Positions 44,971 to 52,699 of a stretch of 64,000 nucleotides of DNA are shown here, piece by piece. Origin of the DNA: Pseudomonas schmalbachii (GTDB lineage Bacteria > Pseudomonadota > Gammaproteobacteria > Pseudomonadales > Pseudomonadaceae). Both the position numbers and the translations under genes were made by a program. The DNA lies in the NCBI RefSeq assembly GCF_017589465.1, contig NZ_JAELYA010000005.1:62001-126000 (forward strand), given 5' to 3'. The notes beneath the pieces are model-generated. The model was not told the origin of the DNA, searched no databases, and saw only the letters and a list, made by a program, of their open reading frames with translations. Position 1 is the stretch's first letter. Every line of letters starts with the position of its first letter.

Positions 44971-45456
44971 TCACTCGGGGATGTAATCGCCGGGGATTAT
45001 CTCGCCATTGCGCGCAATGTGCACGCTGCGACCGAACAGCAGGCCGGTCATCACTTCGCCTTCCAGACGGTAGCGGATCGGCTTTTCCGGGGTTTCCAGC
45101 AGCTTGACGATGTACTTCATGTGCCGCCAGAGGTTGGTGGTGACCGGCACGTTGAAGGTTTCGTGGCCGTTGGCGGGTACGGTGAACCACGTACTGGACT
45201 CACCCTCGGCGAGCTGCACGTCGTTGAGTTTCACCTTGTAGCGCAGGCCGCGGACCGGGAGGCTGAAATCGTTGGGGTTGTCGATGCGGAAGCTGAGCAG
45301 GAATTGCTGTTCAAGGAGTTTGGCCTTCACCACGTCCACCTTGACCAGCTTGACGTCCGGGCTCTGGAAGTCGCCGAGCATCCAGCTGCAGCCGGAAAGC
45401 AGCCCGAAAATCCACACTAGGCTGATAATTCTTATGATTTGCGCCTGACTGTTCAT
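44971..45456 (-). CDS. LEA type 2 (Water stress and Hypersensitive response) lipoprotein
   Basis: 161 residues. The signal ends in the lipobox LLSGC (near 21). The mature domain is a beta-sandwich of the LEA-2/WHy type ([43 protein letters not shown]). Start at 45456 is preferred because GGGGG is 6 bases before it, whereas it abuts an ATG two codons upstream. Role unknown; cell-envelope. Confidence 0.8.
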   Translation of the reverse strand: MNSQAQIIRIISLVWIFGLLSGCSWMLGDFQSPDVKLVKVDVVKAKLLEQQFLLSFRIDNPNDFSLPVRGLRYKVKLNDVQLAEGESSTWFTVPANGHETFNVPVTTNLWRHMKYIVKLLETPEKPIRYRLEGEVMTGLLFGRSVHIARNGEIIPGDYIPE

Positions 45457-45576
45457 GTCCATCCCCCAAGACGCCCAGTGTATCAACCACTTGCTCCACC
45501 GCAAGCGGTTGTTAGGTTACAGGAAGCTGCACCATACTGGCCCAATCTGTTCGGACGGTATGCATGAGGGATCACG

Positions 45577-46098
45577 ATGAGCCGATTCGAAGTCGCGTTT
45601 TCCGGTCAGACGGTTCCGGGCATTCCGCTCGATACGGTCAAAAGTAACCTTGCCCGGTTGTTCCAGGCCGACGAGCAGCGCATCGCCCTGCTGTTCTCCG
45701 GGCGGCGGGTGGTGATCAAGAACAACCTGGACGCGGCGGGCGCGGAAAAGTACCGCACCGTCATGGAGCGCGCCGGGGCGCTGGTCGAGGTGGTCGACCT
45801 GGATGCTGCGATCGAGGAGATCGAACTCGCTCCGCCGCCGGCCGATCCGCAAGCGCCGCAGCCATTGAAGGTCGCCCCGCGCGACGAGTACATGGCGGCT
45901 TTCAGCGATGTCGAAGCGCCGGACTTTGGCCTGGCGCCGGTCGGTGCGGATCTGCAGGATGCGAAGGCGGAAGCGCAGGGGCCGCAGCTCGACCTCAGCG
46001 AATTCAGCGTCGCGCCGGTCGGCAGCGACATGGGCCAGGCCAAGGCTGCGCCTGCGGCACCGGTGCCGGATACCAGCCACCTGAAGCTGATGGAGTGA
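45577..46098 (+). CDS. Conserved hypothetical protein with a repeated APVGxD motif
   Basis: 173 residues. Residues 1-75 form an alpha/beta domain that could bind a ligand or protein (MSRFEVAFSGQTVPGIPLDT, LLFSGRRVVIKNNLD). The C-terminal part is acidic and disordered with two matching segments, FGLAPVGADLQDAKAE and FSVAPVGSDMGQAKAA, before TSHLKLME. Convergent with the channel gene downstream. I cannot assign a function. Confidence 0.75.
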   Translation: MSRFEVAFSGQTVPGIPLDTVKSNLARLFQADEQRIALLFSGRRVVIKNNLDAAGAEKYRTVMERAGALVEVVDLDAAIEEIELAPPPADPQAPQPLKVAPRDEYMAAFSDVEAPDFGLAPVGADLQDAKAEAQGPQLDLSEFSVAPVGSDMGQAKAAPAAPVPDTSHLKLME

Positions 46099-46100
46099 CG

Positions 46101-46727
46101 TCACTCACTCTGCTGCGGGTCGTCCTTGTAGACGAACTTGGGCATTTCCCAGTGGAAACGGATTGCCAGCAGGCGGAACAGGAAGCCGGCGAACAGGGTG
46201 ATCAGCAGCGACTGTTCGTTGGGCAGTTGCAGATGGATGCATAGCAGGTAGCACCAGGCGCTGGCGAACGACACGCTGGCGTACAGCTCGCGGCGGAAGA
46301 TCAGCGGCACGTCGTTGCAGAAGATATCCCGCAGGATGCCGCCGAAGACTCCGGTGATCACCCCGCTGACCGCGGCGATCAGCAGGCTGTGCCCCATTTC
46401 CAGGCTGACCTGGCAGCCGATCAGGGTGAAGGCCACCAGGCCGACGGCGTCGAGCACCAGGAACAGCGAGCGCAGGTGACGCATCAGCGGGGCGATGAAT
46501 ACCGTGACGAGTGCCGCCACTGCGGTCAGGGCGAGGTATTCGGGATGGCGCACCCAGGTCAGCGGATAGTGGCCGAGCAGCATGTCGCGCATCGAGCCTC
46601 CGCCCAGGGCGGTCACGCAGGCCACCAGCACCACACCGAACAGATCCATGCTGCGCCGCCCGGCCGACAGGGCCCCGGTCATGGCTTCGGCAGTGATGGC
46701 GACGATATAGAGGACAGTGAGCAGCAT
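46101..46727 (-). CDS. TRIC/YadS-family membrane protein (UPF0126)
   Basis: 208 residues, seven hydrophobic segments. The duplicated family motif GxxxRDxLL/F appears as GGGSMRDMLLGHYP and GGILRDIFCNDVP. Bacterial TRIC proteins are potassium-selective trimeric channels; YadS-type members have also been linked to glycine uptake. The tail KDDPQQSE is cytoplasmic. Ends 2 bases from the converging upstream gene. Confidence 0.88.
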   Translation of the reverse strand: MLLTVLYIVAITAEAMTGALSAGRRSMDLFGVVLVACVTALGGGSMRDMLLGHYPLTWVRHPEYLALTAVAALVTVFIAPLMRHLRSLFLVLDAVGLVAFTLIGCQVSLEMGHSLLIAAVSGVITGVFGGILRDIFCNDVPLIFRRELYASVSFASAWCYLLCIHLQLPNEQSLLITLFAGFLFRLLAIRFHWEMPKFVYKDDPQQSE

Positions 46728-46840
46728 GGTGGGGCTCCGCAGACGGGCGCCGAGGGATGCTTGTGGCGTCCGCGGCCCCGGGAAAAAGCGCGGATTCTAG
46801 CCGAGCCGGCCGTTGCACCCAAGTGGTGCGGATTCGACTG

Positions 46841-47314
46841 TCAGCCGATCCAGGGCCCGCAGCACTTCTTCAGCTTGCCACCGGCGCCGCATGGACATGG
46901 ATCGTTGCGGCCGAGCTTCAGCGCCACGGTGGGATCGAGGAAGTACCAGCGGCCATCACGCTGGACGAAGCCGGAGCATTCACGATGCACATGCTCGCCC
47001 TGGCTGTCATGCCAGCGCGCGGTGAAGGTGACTCGCGCGTGCTCGGGCTGGCCGCCCAGCACCTCGTGGCCTTCCACTTCCAGGCCGAGCCAGGTGCTGT
47101 CCTGGCTCCAGCTGCGGATGGCGTCGAGGTCCAGCCCGGCCCGCTGCGCCGGCAGGGTGGTGTCGCGCAGGTAGTCGATCAGGCCGAGGACATAGGCGCT
47201 GTAGCGGGAGCGCATCAGCGCCTCGGCGGTCGGCGCCGGCTGGCCGGCATGCAGGCGGCCGCAACACTCGGGTAGCGGATTGCCGCTGCCGCAGGGGCAG
47301 GTTGGTTCGGTCAT
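46841..47314 (-). CDS. YchJ family protein (UPF0225) with two SEC-C motifs
   Basis: 157 residues. SEC-C motifs at both ends ([14 protein letters not shown] near 7-20; [19 protein letters not shown] at the C-terminus) flank a YchJ domain ([37 protein letters not shown] type). Zinc-binding protein of unknown function. The start at 47314 gives the canonical [11 protein letters not shown]; a longer frame is not needed. Confidence 0.9.
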   Translation of the reverse strand: MTEPTCPCGSGNPLPECCGRLHAGQPAPTAEALMRSRYSAYVLGLIDYLRDTTLPAQRAGLDLDAIRSWSQDSTWLGLEVEGHEVLGGQPEHARVTFTARWHDSQGEHVHRECSGFVQRDGRWYFLDPTVALKLGRNDPCPCGAGGKLKKCCGPWIG

Positions 47315-47318
47315 GGGA

Positions 47319-47807
47319 TCACCACCAGTACTTTCCAAAATTCTCCGGGTTGGCCCAGAACTTGGCGTTCAGCCAGTCCGGGACCTGCTTGTATTCGTGC
47401 AGATCGTAGGTGAACAGCGTGAGGGTCTGCTGGTCGCGCTGGAAGCGTTCGCTCGCCTGCATGGCGAGGGCGAAGAAATCGGTTTCGCTGGTGCCGGCGG
47501 CGTTCAGGTCGACCAGCACGGCGACGCGGCTGCTGTTCAGGTTGCGGATGCCGCCCACCAGTTGCAGCGCGTCGCGGCGCGGCATGTGTTCCAGGCAATC
47601 GGCGAACAGCGCGAGGTCGTAGCGCTGTGCTGCCAGGTCCGCCGGCAGCGGGCCGGCCGGGGCCTCGGCCAGCAGGCAATCCGGGTGTGCCGCGCGGAAG
47701 GCCTCGACGGCGGGAATCCCGCTGGCGCCCACCAGCAGCAGGCGTTTCGGGGCGTAGCGGTCGAGCAGGGCGGCCAGGGCTTGTTGCGGTGTGCGGGTTG
47801 AAATCAT
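47319..47807 (-). CDS. DUF6231-like protein
   Basis: 162 residues with a Rossmann-like beginning ([40 protein letters not shown]) reminiscent of methyltransferase folds but without a clear SAM glycine motif, ending in an aromatic run [13 protein letters not shown]. It lies 4 bases upstream of the YchJ gene and is likely co-transcribed (PA1040-PA1039 order). Confidence 0.75.
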   Translation of the reverse strand: MISTRTPQQALAALLDRYAPKRLLLVGASGIPAVEAFRAAHPDCLLAEAPAGPLPADLAAQRYDLALFADCLEHMPRRDALQLVGGIRNLNSSRVAVLVDLNAAGTSETDFFALAMQASERFQRDQQTLTLFTYDLHEYKQVPDWLNAKFWANPENFGKYWW

Positions 47808-47945
47808 GTCGTTCTTCGAAATACGTCATCGGATGCGCAGAGACTAGCGTGTGGCGTGCCCATGGCCTAGTGCTGGCGCATTTTCCAACGGCCGTCTTTA
47901 CTCGGTAATGGTCGGTTCAGACCCGTTCAGAGGAGAAACTTTTAT

Positions 47946-48572
47946 ATGAGCATCACAAGGACCGCTTTACCCCTGTTGCTGGTAAGCAGTTTGCTCACCG
48001 GGTGCGCAGGGTTGCAGAAGTCCGACTGGCCGACCTGCGCGCTGGTCGGGGGTGTAGGCGGTGCCGGCCTCGGCGCCATTGAGAACAGCACCTGGGCTGG
48101 TTGGGGTGCGTTGATCGGTGGCGTTCTGGGCGCCTCGTACTGCTGGGTGCATGGTGCGGAAGAGCAAGTTGCGGCGGTCGAGCCGGCACCAGTGCCTGAA
48201 CCAGCGCCTGTTCCGCCGAAAGAAGAGACTATCGTGGTGCGTGACCTGCACTTCGCCTTCGACTCGTCGAAGATCGACGCGCGGGACAAGGATCAGCTCG
48301 ACACCATCGCCAATCGCCTGAAGGGCGAGGCCGCGAGTACCGAGCTGAACATCTCCGGGCATACCGACAGCGTGGGCAGCGATGCCTACAACCAGAAACT
48401 GTCCGAGCGGCGTGCCAACGCCGTCGCCAGCTACCTGGTCGATTCCGGTATTTCCGCCAGCAGCATCAAGTCGGTCACCGGATACGGCGAAACCCAGCCG
48501 GTCGCCGACAACTCGACCTCGGATGGCCGTGCGCAGAACCGTCGCGTGGAAATCCAGATCAAGCGTGAGTGA
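47946..48572 (+). CDS. OmpA-family lipoprotein
   Basis: 208 residues. The lipobox LLTGC (Cys near 19) is followed by a glycine-zipper segment (GGVGGAGLGAIE, GALIGGVLGA), a Pro/Glu linker (PVPEPAPVPPKEE) and an OmpA peptidoglycan-binding domain (LNISGHTDSVGSDAYNQKLS, ERRANAVASYL, AQNRRVEIQI). It probably anchors the outer membrane to peptidoglycan. PA1041-like. Confidence 0.92.
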   Translation: MSITRTALPLLLVSSLLTGCAGLQKSDWPTCALVGGVGGAGLGAIENSTWAGWGALIGGVLGASYCWVHGAEEQVAAVEPAPVPEPAPVPPKEETIVVRDLHFAFDSSKIDARDKDQLDTIANRLKGEAASTELNISGHTDSVGSDAYNQKLSERRANAVASYLVDSGISASSIKSVTGYGETQPVADNSTSDGRAQNRRVEIQIKRE

Positions 48573-48589
48573 TGCTGGACCTGTAGGGC

Positions 48590-48615
48590 ACAACGGGGGC
48601 TTCGGCCCCCGTTGT
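48590..48615 (+). terminator. Intrinsic hairpin after the OmpA lipoprotein gene
   Basis: ACAACGGGGGC-TTCG-GCCCCCGTTGT, an 11-bp stem with a UUCG tetraloop; followed by CATTCC rather than a T-run. Confidence 0.75.
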
Positions 48616-48684
48616 CATTCCGCCACTAGCCTTGCCGGTCGGCTCCAGAGTATGTTCCGGTAAAAGAATAATTCGGGACTCTTC

Positions 48685-48957
48685 ATGAAAGCACTGGTAG
48701 GTCTGGGCAAACTGGTTGCCCTGTTGTTCTGGCTGGCGGTGCTGGCCAATCTGGTTCATCCATTCGCACATCCTTTCGATACCCTGCTGAAGATCACTGG
48801 CGGCGTGGTGCTGGTAATCCACATCATCGAACTGCTGGCGTTCGGCAAGCGTCTGCAGGGTCGCCCGCATCCCTTGCTCGATCGCCTGCAGGTCCTGCTG
48901 TTTGGCGTGTTCCACATGCTGTCGCTGAAGGATGCAAAGGGAGGTTCGAATGCGTAA
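48685..48957 (+). CDS. DUF1145 small membrane protein
   Basis: 90 residues with two or three hydrophobic helices (KLVALLFWLAVLANLV, LLKITGGVVLVIHIIELLAF) and a short tail. It matches DUF1145 proteins of unknown function. The last codons overlap the next gene by 8 bases, so they form an operon. Confidence 0.85.
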   Translation: MKALVGLGKLVALLFWLAVLANLVHPFAHPFDTLLKITGGVVLVIHIIELLAFGKRLQGRPHPLLDRLQVLLFGVFHMLSLKDAKGGSNA

Positions 48958-49714
48958 GGCGCTGGCCGGACTGGCCCTGCTGATGCCGCTGGCCTGCCTG
49001 GCCGCGGAGTCCATTCAGGTGGAAGCGAACACGGTGCTGCGTTTGCCGGCGAAGAGCGAGTCGCTGAGCCTCGACCGGGTCACCGTCGCGGAGCAGGGCG
49101 CATTGCTGATTCCGGCGCGGGTCAAGGTATTGCGCATCGAACACCTGCAGCTGGGCAAGAACGCCCGGCTTGGTGTGTTCCCCAATCAGGAACCGCTGCG
49201 CATCGAAGTGCTCGACGGCCAGCTCGCCGACGGCAGCGTGATCGCTGCCCAGGGCGCATCCGGCAGCTTCCAGAAACCGGCCAGTGCCGGGCGCAACCTG
49301 GTGCTGCATCTGCAGAACGTCGACGTGACCAATCTGCTGGTGGATGTGCGGGGCGGTGTCGGTGCGCCGGGTTTCGACGGCCTGGACGGTGCCGATGCGC
49401 GGGCTGGCGGCTGTTTGTGGGGCAGTTCGCAGGCCGCGGGCGACGGGCAGAACGGCGGCGATGGCCAGCCGGGAGCTGCCGGTGGCGTCGTGCGCCTGGA
49501 AGTGCCGCAGGGCTTCCCGGTGGAGCTGGTCAAGGTGCGGCTGGAAGGCGGTGTCGGCGGAGCGCCAGGCAAGCCGGGCAAGGGCGGGGCCAGAAGCGGG
49601 GAGCGCGGTTGCCTGATCTACAGTCAGTCCGGAGGCGTTGGTGGCCAACCCGGACAGCCCGGCGCCGCAGGTGCGGCGGGCACGGCTGGCAGGCTGGAAG
49701 TGCAGAACTTCTGA
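48950..49714 (+). CDS. Secreted glycine-rich, collagen-like protein
   Basis: 254 residues. Signal peptide MRKALAGLALLMPLACLA (cleavage near 20). Residues 20-125 look beta-rich (repeated short strands, LPAKSESLSLDRVTVAEQG). From about 130 the sequence is Gly-rich with collagen-like GxP and GxxG repeats in two blocks (GGVGAPGFDGLDGADARAGG; GGVGGQPGQPGAAGAAGTAG) and two cysteines. The beta part could form a right-handed solenoid exposed outside the cell. It overlaps the DUF1145 gene. PA1043-like; role unknown. Confidence 0.75.
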   Translation: MRKALAGLALLMPLACLAAESIQVEANTVLRLPAKSESLSLDRVTVAEQGALLIPARVKVLRIEHLQLGKNARLGVFPNQEPLRIEVLDGQLADGSVIAAQGASGSFQKPASAGRNLVLHLQNVDVTNLLVDVRGGVGAPGFDGLDGADARAGGCLWGSSQAAGDGQNGGDGQPGAAGGVVRLEVPQGFPVELVKVRLEGGVGGAPGKPGKGGARSGERGCLIYSQSGGVGGQPGQPGAAGAAGTAGRLEVQNF

Positions 49715-49732
49715 CCTGCCAGCGCGGCAGGC

Positions 49733-50197
49733 TCACCAGTTCAGGCGAGCCGCACCGATCGCCACCACTGCCAAACCGATCAGCAGGTTGCCGCCGACGG
49801 TCTTGCGGATGCGGCCGAGCACCTCGCCGCCGGCAGGCCAGTCCTGGCCTTCCACGGCGCGGCGCAGTTCCGGCAGTTGCAACAGCTGTATGCGCAGGAA
49901 CAGCGCCACCATCGCCACATAAAGGCCCATCATCACCTGCACGTGGCGCGGAGCTCCTGCAAAGCCGTTGAAGCTCAGGTGCAGCATGCCGACACCGGTG
50001 ACCGGCAGCAGCACCACCGCGCCCCACACCCAGACGAAGAAGCGGCGGAACACCTCCAGCCACAGCTTCAGGCGCGCCGGCGGTTCCAGCGTGGCGACTG
50101 CGGCGGGACGCAGGATCATCCACGCGAAGAACATGCCGCCGACCCAGACCAGGGCGGCCAGCACGTGCAGGGCGTAAACGAAGGCGAAGGGTGTCAT
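49733..50197 (-). CDS. CopD-like integral membrane protein
   Basis: 154 residues, four TM helices. The first (FVYALHVLAALVWVGGMFFA) has the histidine and WxGG pattern of the CopD/heme-copper family. In PAO1 the counterpart (PA1044) is divergent from dinG (PA1045), and I recall both as LexA-controlled; the candidate LexA box at 50259 would serve both. Confidence 0.8.
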   Translation of the reverse strand: MTPFAFVYALHVLAALVWVGGMFFAWMILRPAAVATLEPPARLKLWLEVFRRFFVWVWGAVVLLPVTGVGMLHLSFNGFAGAPRHVQVMMGLYVAMVALFLRIQLLQLPELRRAVEGQDWPAGGEVLGRIRKTVGGNLLIGLAVVAIGAARLNW

Positions 50198-50258
50198 TGA
50201 GCGTTCTCCAGTGGCGGTTGGGGCGAAGCGCGATATGATAGCGACCCCTGATGAACTA

Positions 50259-50274
50259 CTGAAAATTTATCCAG
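50259..50274. promoter_or_regulatory. Possible LexA box shared by dinG and the CopD-like gene
   Basis: CTGAAAATTTATCCAG keeps the CTG...CAG ends and the 16-bp length of a LexA box but matches only 10 of 16 consensus positions. It lies 61 bases upstream of the CopD-like gene and 44 bases upstream of dinG. A -10-like TATGAT is at 50234-50239. Confidence 0.45.
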
Positions 50275-50318
50275 CTTCCGGATGTGTCCGCAGGACCGCT
50301 CCGGGGCCCGGGAACCCC

Positions 50319-52463
50319 ATGCTCAGCAACGAACTCAAGGCCCAGATCCAGGGCGCCTATTCCCGCTTTCTAGAGGCCAAGGAGCTCAAGCCGCGTTACG
50401 GCCAGCGCCTGATGATCGCCGAAGTGGCGAAGGTCCTCGGCGTCATCCGCAGCGACGACGAAGGCCATCGCGAAGGCGAGCCCGCCGTGGTGGCGGTGGA
50501 GGCGGGGACCGGCACCGGCAAGACCGTGGCCTACAGCCTGGCCGCCATCGCCTGCGCCAAGTCCGCCGGCAAGCGGCTGGTGGTCGCCACCGCCACCGTC
50601 GCCCTGCAGGAGCAGATCGTCCACAAGGACCTGCCCGACCTGCTGCGCAACAGCGGGCTGTCCTTCAGCTTCGCTCTCGCCAAGGGTCGTGGCCGCTACC
50701 TGTGCCTGTCCAAGCTCGACCACCTGCTGCAGGAAGGCCAGGCGCAGAACGCCACCGCCCAGCTGTTCGAGGAAGAAGGCTTCCGCATCGACGTGGATGA
50801 GGCCTCCGGCAAGCTGTTCAACCAGATGATCGAACGCCTCGCCGGCAACCGCTGGGACGGCGACCGCGACAGCTGGCCGGAAGCCATCGACGACGCACAC
50901 TGGGCGCAGCTGACCACCGACCACACCCAGTGCACCAACCGGCATTGCCCGAACTTCCAGCAGTGCGCCTTCTACAAGGCACGCGAAGGCATGACCAAGG
51001 TCGACGTGATCGTTACCAACCACGATCTGGTGCTGGCCGACCTCGCTCTCGGCGGCGGCGCCATCCTGCCCGACCCGCGCGACACCATCTATGTGTTCGA
51101 CGAAGGCCACCACCTGCCGGACAAGGCCATCGGCCACTTCGCCCACTACACCCGGCTGCGCGCCACCGCCGACTGGCTGGAGCAAGTCGCCAAGAATCTC
51201 ACCAAGCTGCTGGCGCAGAATCCGCTGCCTGGCGACCTCGGCCGCCTGATCGAACAGGTGCCGGAGCTCGCCCGCGAGATACGCACCCAGCAGCAGTTCA
51301 TGTACACCGCCTGCGAGGAGATCGGCGATTTCCGCGCCGGCGAGGACATGGAAGGCCGCGACCGGCCCCGTCACCGCTTCCCCGGCGGGGTGATCCCGGA
51401 GCACATCCGCGAGATGGGCATCGAGCTGAAGAAGGGCTTCTCCCGCCTCACCGACCTGTTCACCCGCCTCACCGAGATCCTCAAGGACGCGATGGATGGC
51501 GAGGGCAGTGCCGGCGTCACCAGCTACCAGGCGGAGGAGTGGTATCCGCTGTTCGGCAGCCTGCAGGCACGGGCGCAGGGCAACTGGGAACTGTGGACCG
51601 CCTTCACCTGCGAGGACCCGCAGGACAGCCCGCCGATGGCGCGCTGGCTGACCCTGGCCGAGAGCGGCAGCTTCCACGACATCGAGGCCAACGCCAGCCC
51701 GATCCTGGCGGCGGAAACCCTGCGCCGCAACCTGTGGAACGTCGCCTACGGCGCCCTCGTGACCTCGGCCACGCTGACCGCGCTGGGCACCTTCGACCGC
51801 TACCGCATGCGCGCCGGCCTGCCGAAGAGCTCGGTGACCGCCGTCGTGCCGAGCCCGTTCCACCACGCCGAAGCCGGGTTGCTGCAGGTGCCCGACCTCA
51901 AGGCCGACCCGCGCGATGCGGCCGCGCATACCGCGGCGATCGTCCGCGATCTGCCGGCCCTGGTCGAAGGCGCCCGTGGTGCGCTGGTGCTGTTCGCCTC
52001 GCGGCGGCAGATGCAGGACGTGTTCGACGGTGTGGACCGCGACTGGCGCAAGCGCGTGCTGATCCAGGGCAACCTGTCCAAACAGGAGACGCTGAACAAG
52101 CACAAGTCGCGGGTCGATGACGGCGAGCCGAGCGTGCTGTTCGGCCTGGCCAGCTTCGCCGAGGGTGTGGACCTGCCGGGGGCCTACTGCGAGCACGTGG
52201 TGATCGCCAAGATTCCCTTCGCCGTGCCGGACGATCCGGTGGAAGCCGCGCTGGCGGAATGGATCGAGGCGCGCGGCGGCAATCCGTTCATGGAAATCGC
52301 CGTGCCGGATGCTTCACTGCGTCTGGTGCAGGCCTGCGGCCGATTGCTGCGTACCGAACAGGACCGCGGCACCATTACACTCCTTGACCGGCGCGTGGTG
52401 ACCCAGCGCTACGGCAAGGCGATCCTCAACGCGCTGCCGCCGTTCCGCCGCGAGATCGCCTGA
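50319..52463 (+). CDS. dinG: ATP-dependent DNA helicase DinG
   Basis: 714 residues. An XPD-like superfamily 2 helicase: Walker A EAGTGTGKTVAYSLA (near 65-79), Fe-S cysteines in DHTQCTNRHCPNFQQCAF, Walker B DEGHHLPDKA, and late helicase motif QACGRLLRTEQDRG. It unwinds D-loops, R-loops and G-quadruplexes and helps resolve replication-transcription conflicts. The start at 50319 has the usual MLSNELKAQIQ N-terminus. SOS control is likely (dinG = damage-inducible). Confidence 0.95.
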   Translation: MLSNELKAQIQGAYSRFLEAKELKPRYGQRLMIAEVAKVLGVIRSDDEGHREGEPAVVAVEAGTGTGKTVAYSLAAIACAKSAGKRLVVATATVALQEQIVHKDLPDLLRNSGLSFSFALAKGRGRYLCLSKLDHLLQEGQAQNATAQLFEEEGFRIDVDEASGKLFNQMIERLAGNRWDGDRDSWPEAIDDAHWAQLTTDHTQCTNRHCPNFQQCAFYKAREGMTKVDVIVTNHDLVLADLALGGGAILPDPRDTIYVFDEGHHLPDKAIGHFAHYTRLRATADWLEQVAKNLTKLLAQNPLPGDLGRLIEQVPELAREIRTQQQFMYTACEEIGDFRAGEDMEGRDRPRHRFPGGVIPEHIREMGIELKKGFSRLTDLFTRLTEILKDAMDGEGSAGVTSYQAEEWYPLFGSLQARAQGNWELWTAFTCEDPQDSPPMARWLTLAESGSFHDIEANASPILAAETLRRNLWNVAYGALVTSATLTALGTFDRYRMRAGLPKSSVTAVVPSPFHHAEAGLLQVPDLKADPRDAAAHTAAIVRDLPALVEGARGALVLFASRRQMQDVFDGVDRDWRKRVLIQGNLSKQETLNKHKSRVDDGEPSVLFGLASFAEGVDLPGAYCEHVVIAKIPFAVPDDPVEAALAEWIEARGGNPFMEIAVPDASLRLVQACGRLLRTEQDRGTITLLDRRVVTQRYGKAILNALPPFRREIA

Positions 52464-52511
52464 TCGCGCAAGGAAACTTCGGGCGGACGCGCCGGTCGCA
52501 CAATGCTCTCA

Positions 52512-52650
52512 GAGCCTGTTTACGATCTCGCGAGCTAGAGAAAAACAAGGCGAAAACAAGCGAAGATGCGGAGTTTACGATTGTAAATGAGCAGTCTGAG
52601 CTTGCTTTCAACGCAGTTTTTCCGACGCGCAGCAGATCGTAGACAGGTTC
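52512..52650. mobile_element. MITE-like element, short copy
   Basis: A 139-bp element with ends GAGCCTGTTTACGATCT and AGATCGTAGACAGGTTC, flanked by TCA on both sides (52509-52511 and 52651-52653). Its outer regions match the long copy at 57151-57347 in inverted orientation; the middle differs. No transposase. The ends and 3-bp TNA duplication fit IS5/IS1031-type mobilisation. Confidence 0.75.
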
Positions 52651-52699
52651 TCAACGAACGCCGGCCAGATGGGCCGGCAAGGTTCAAGGACCCGTTCGA

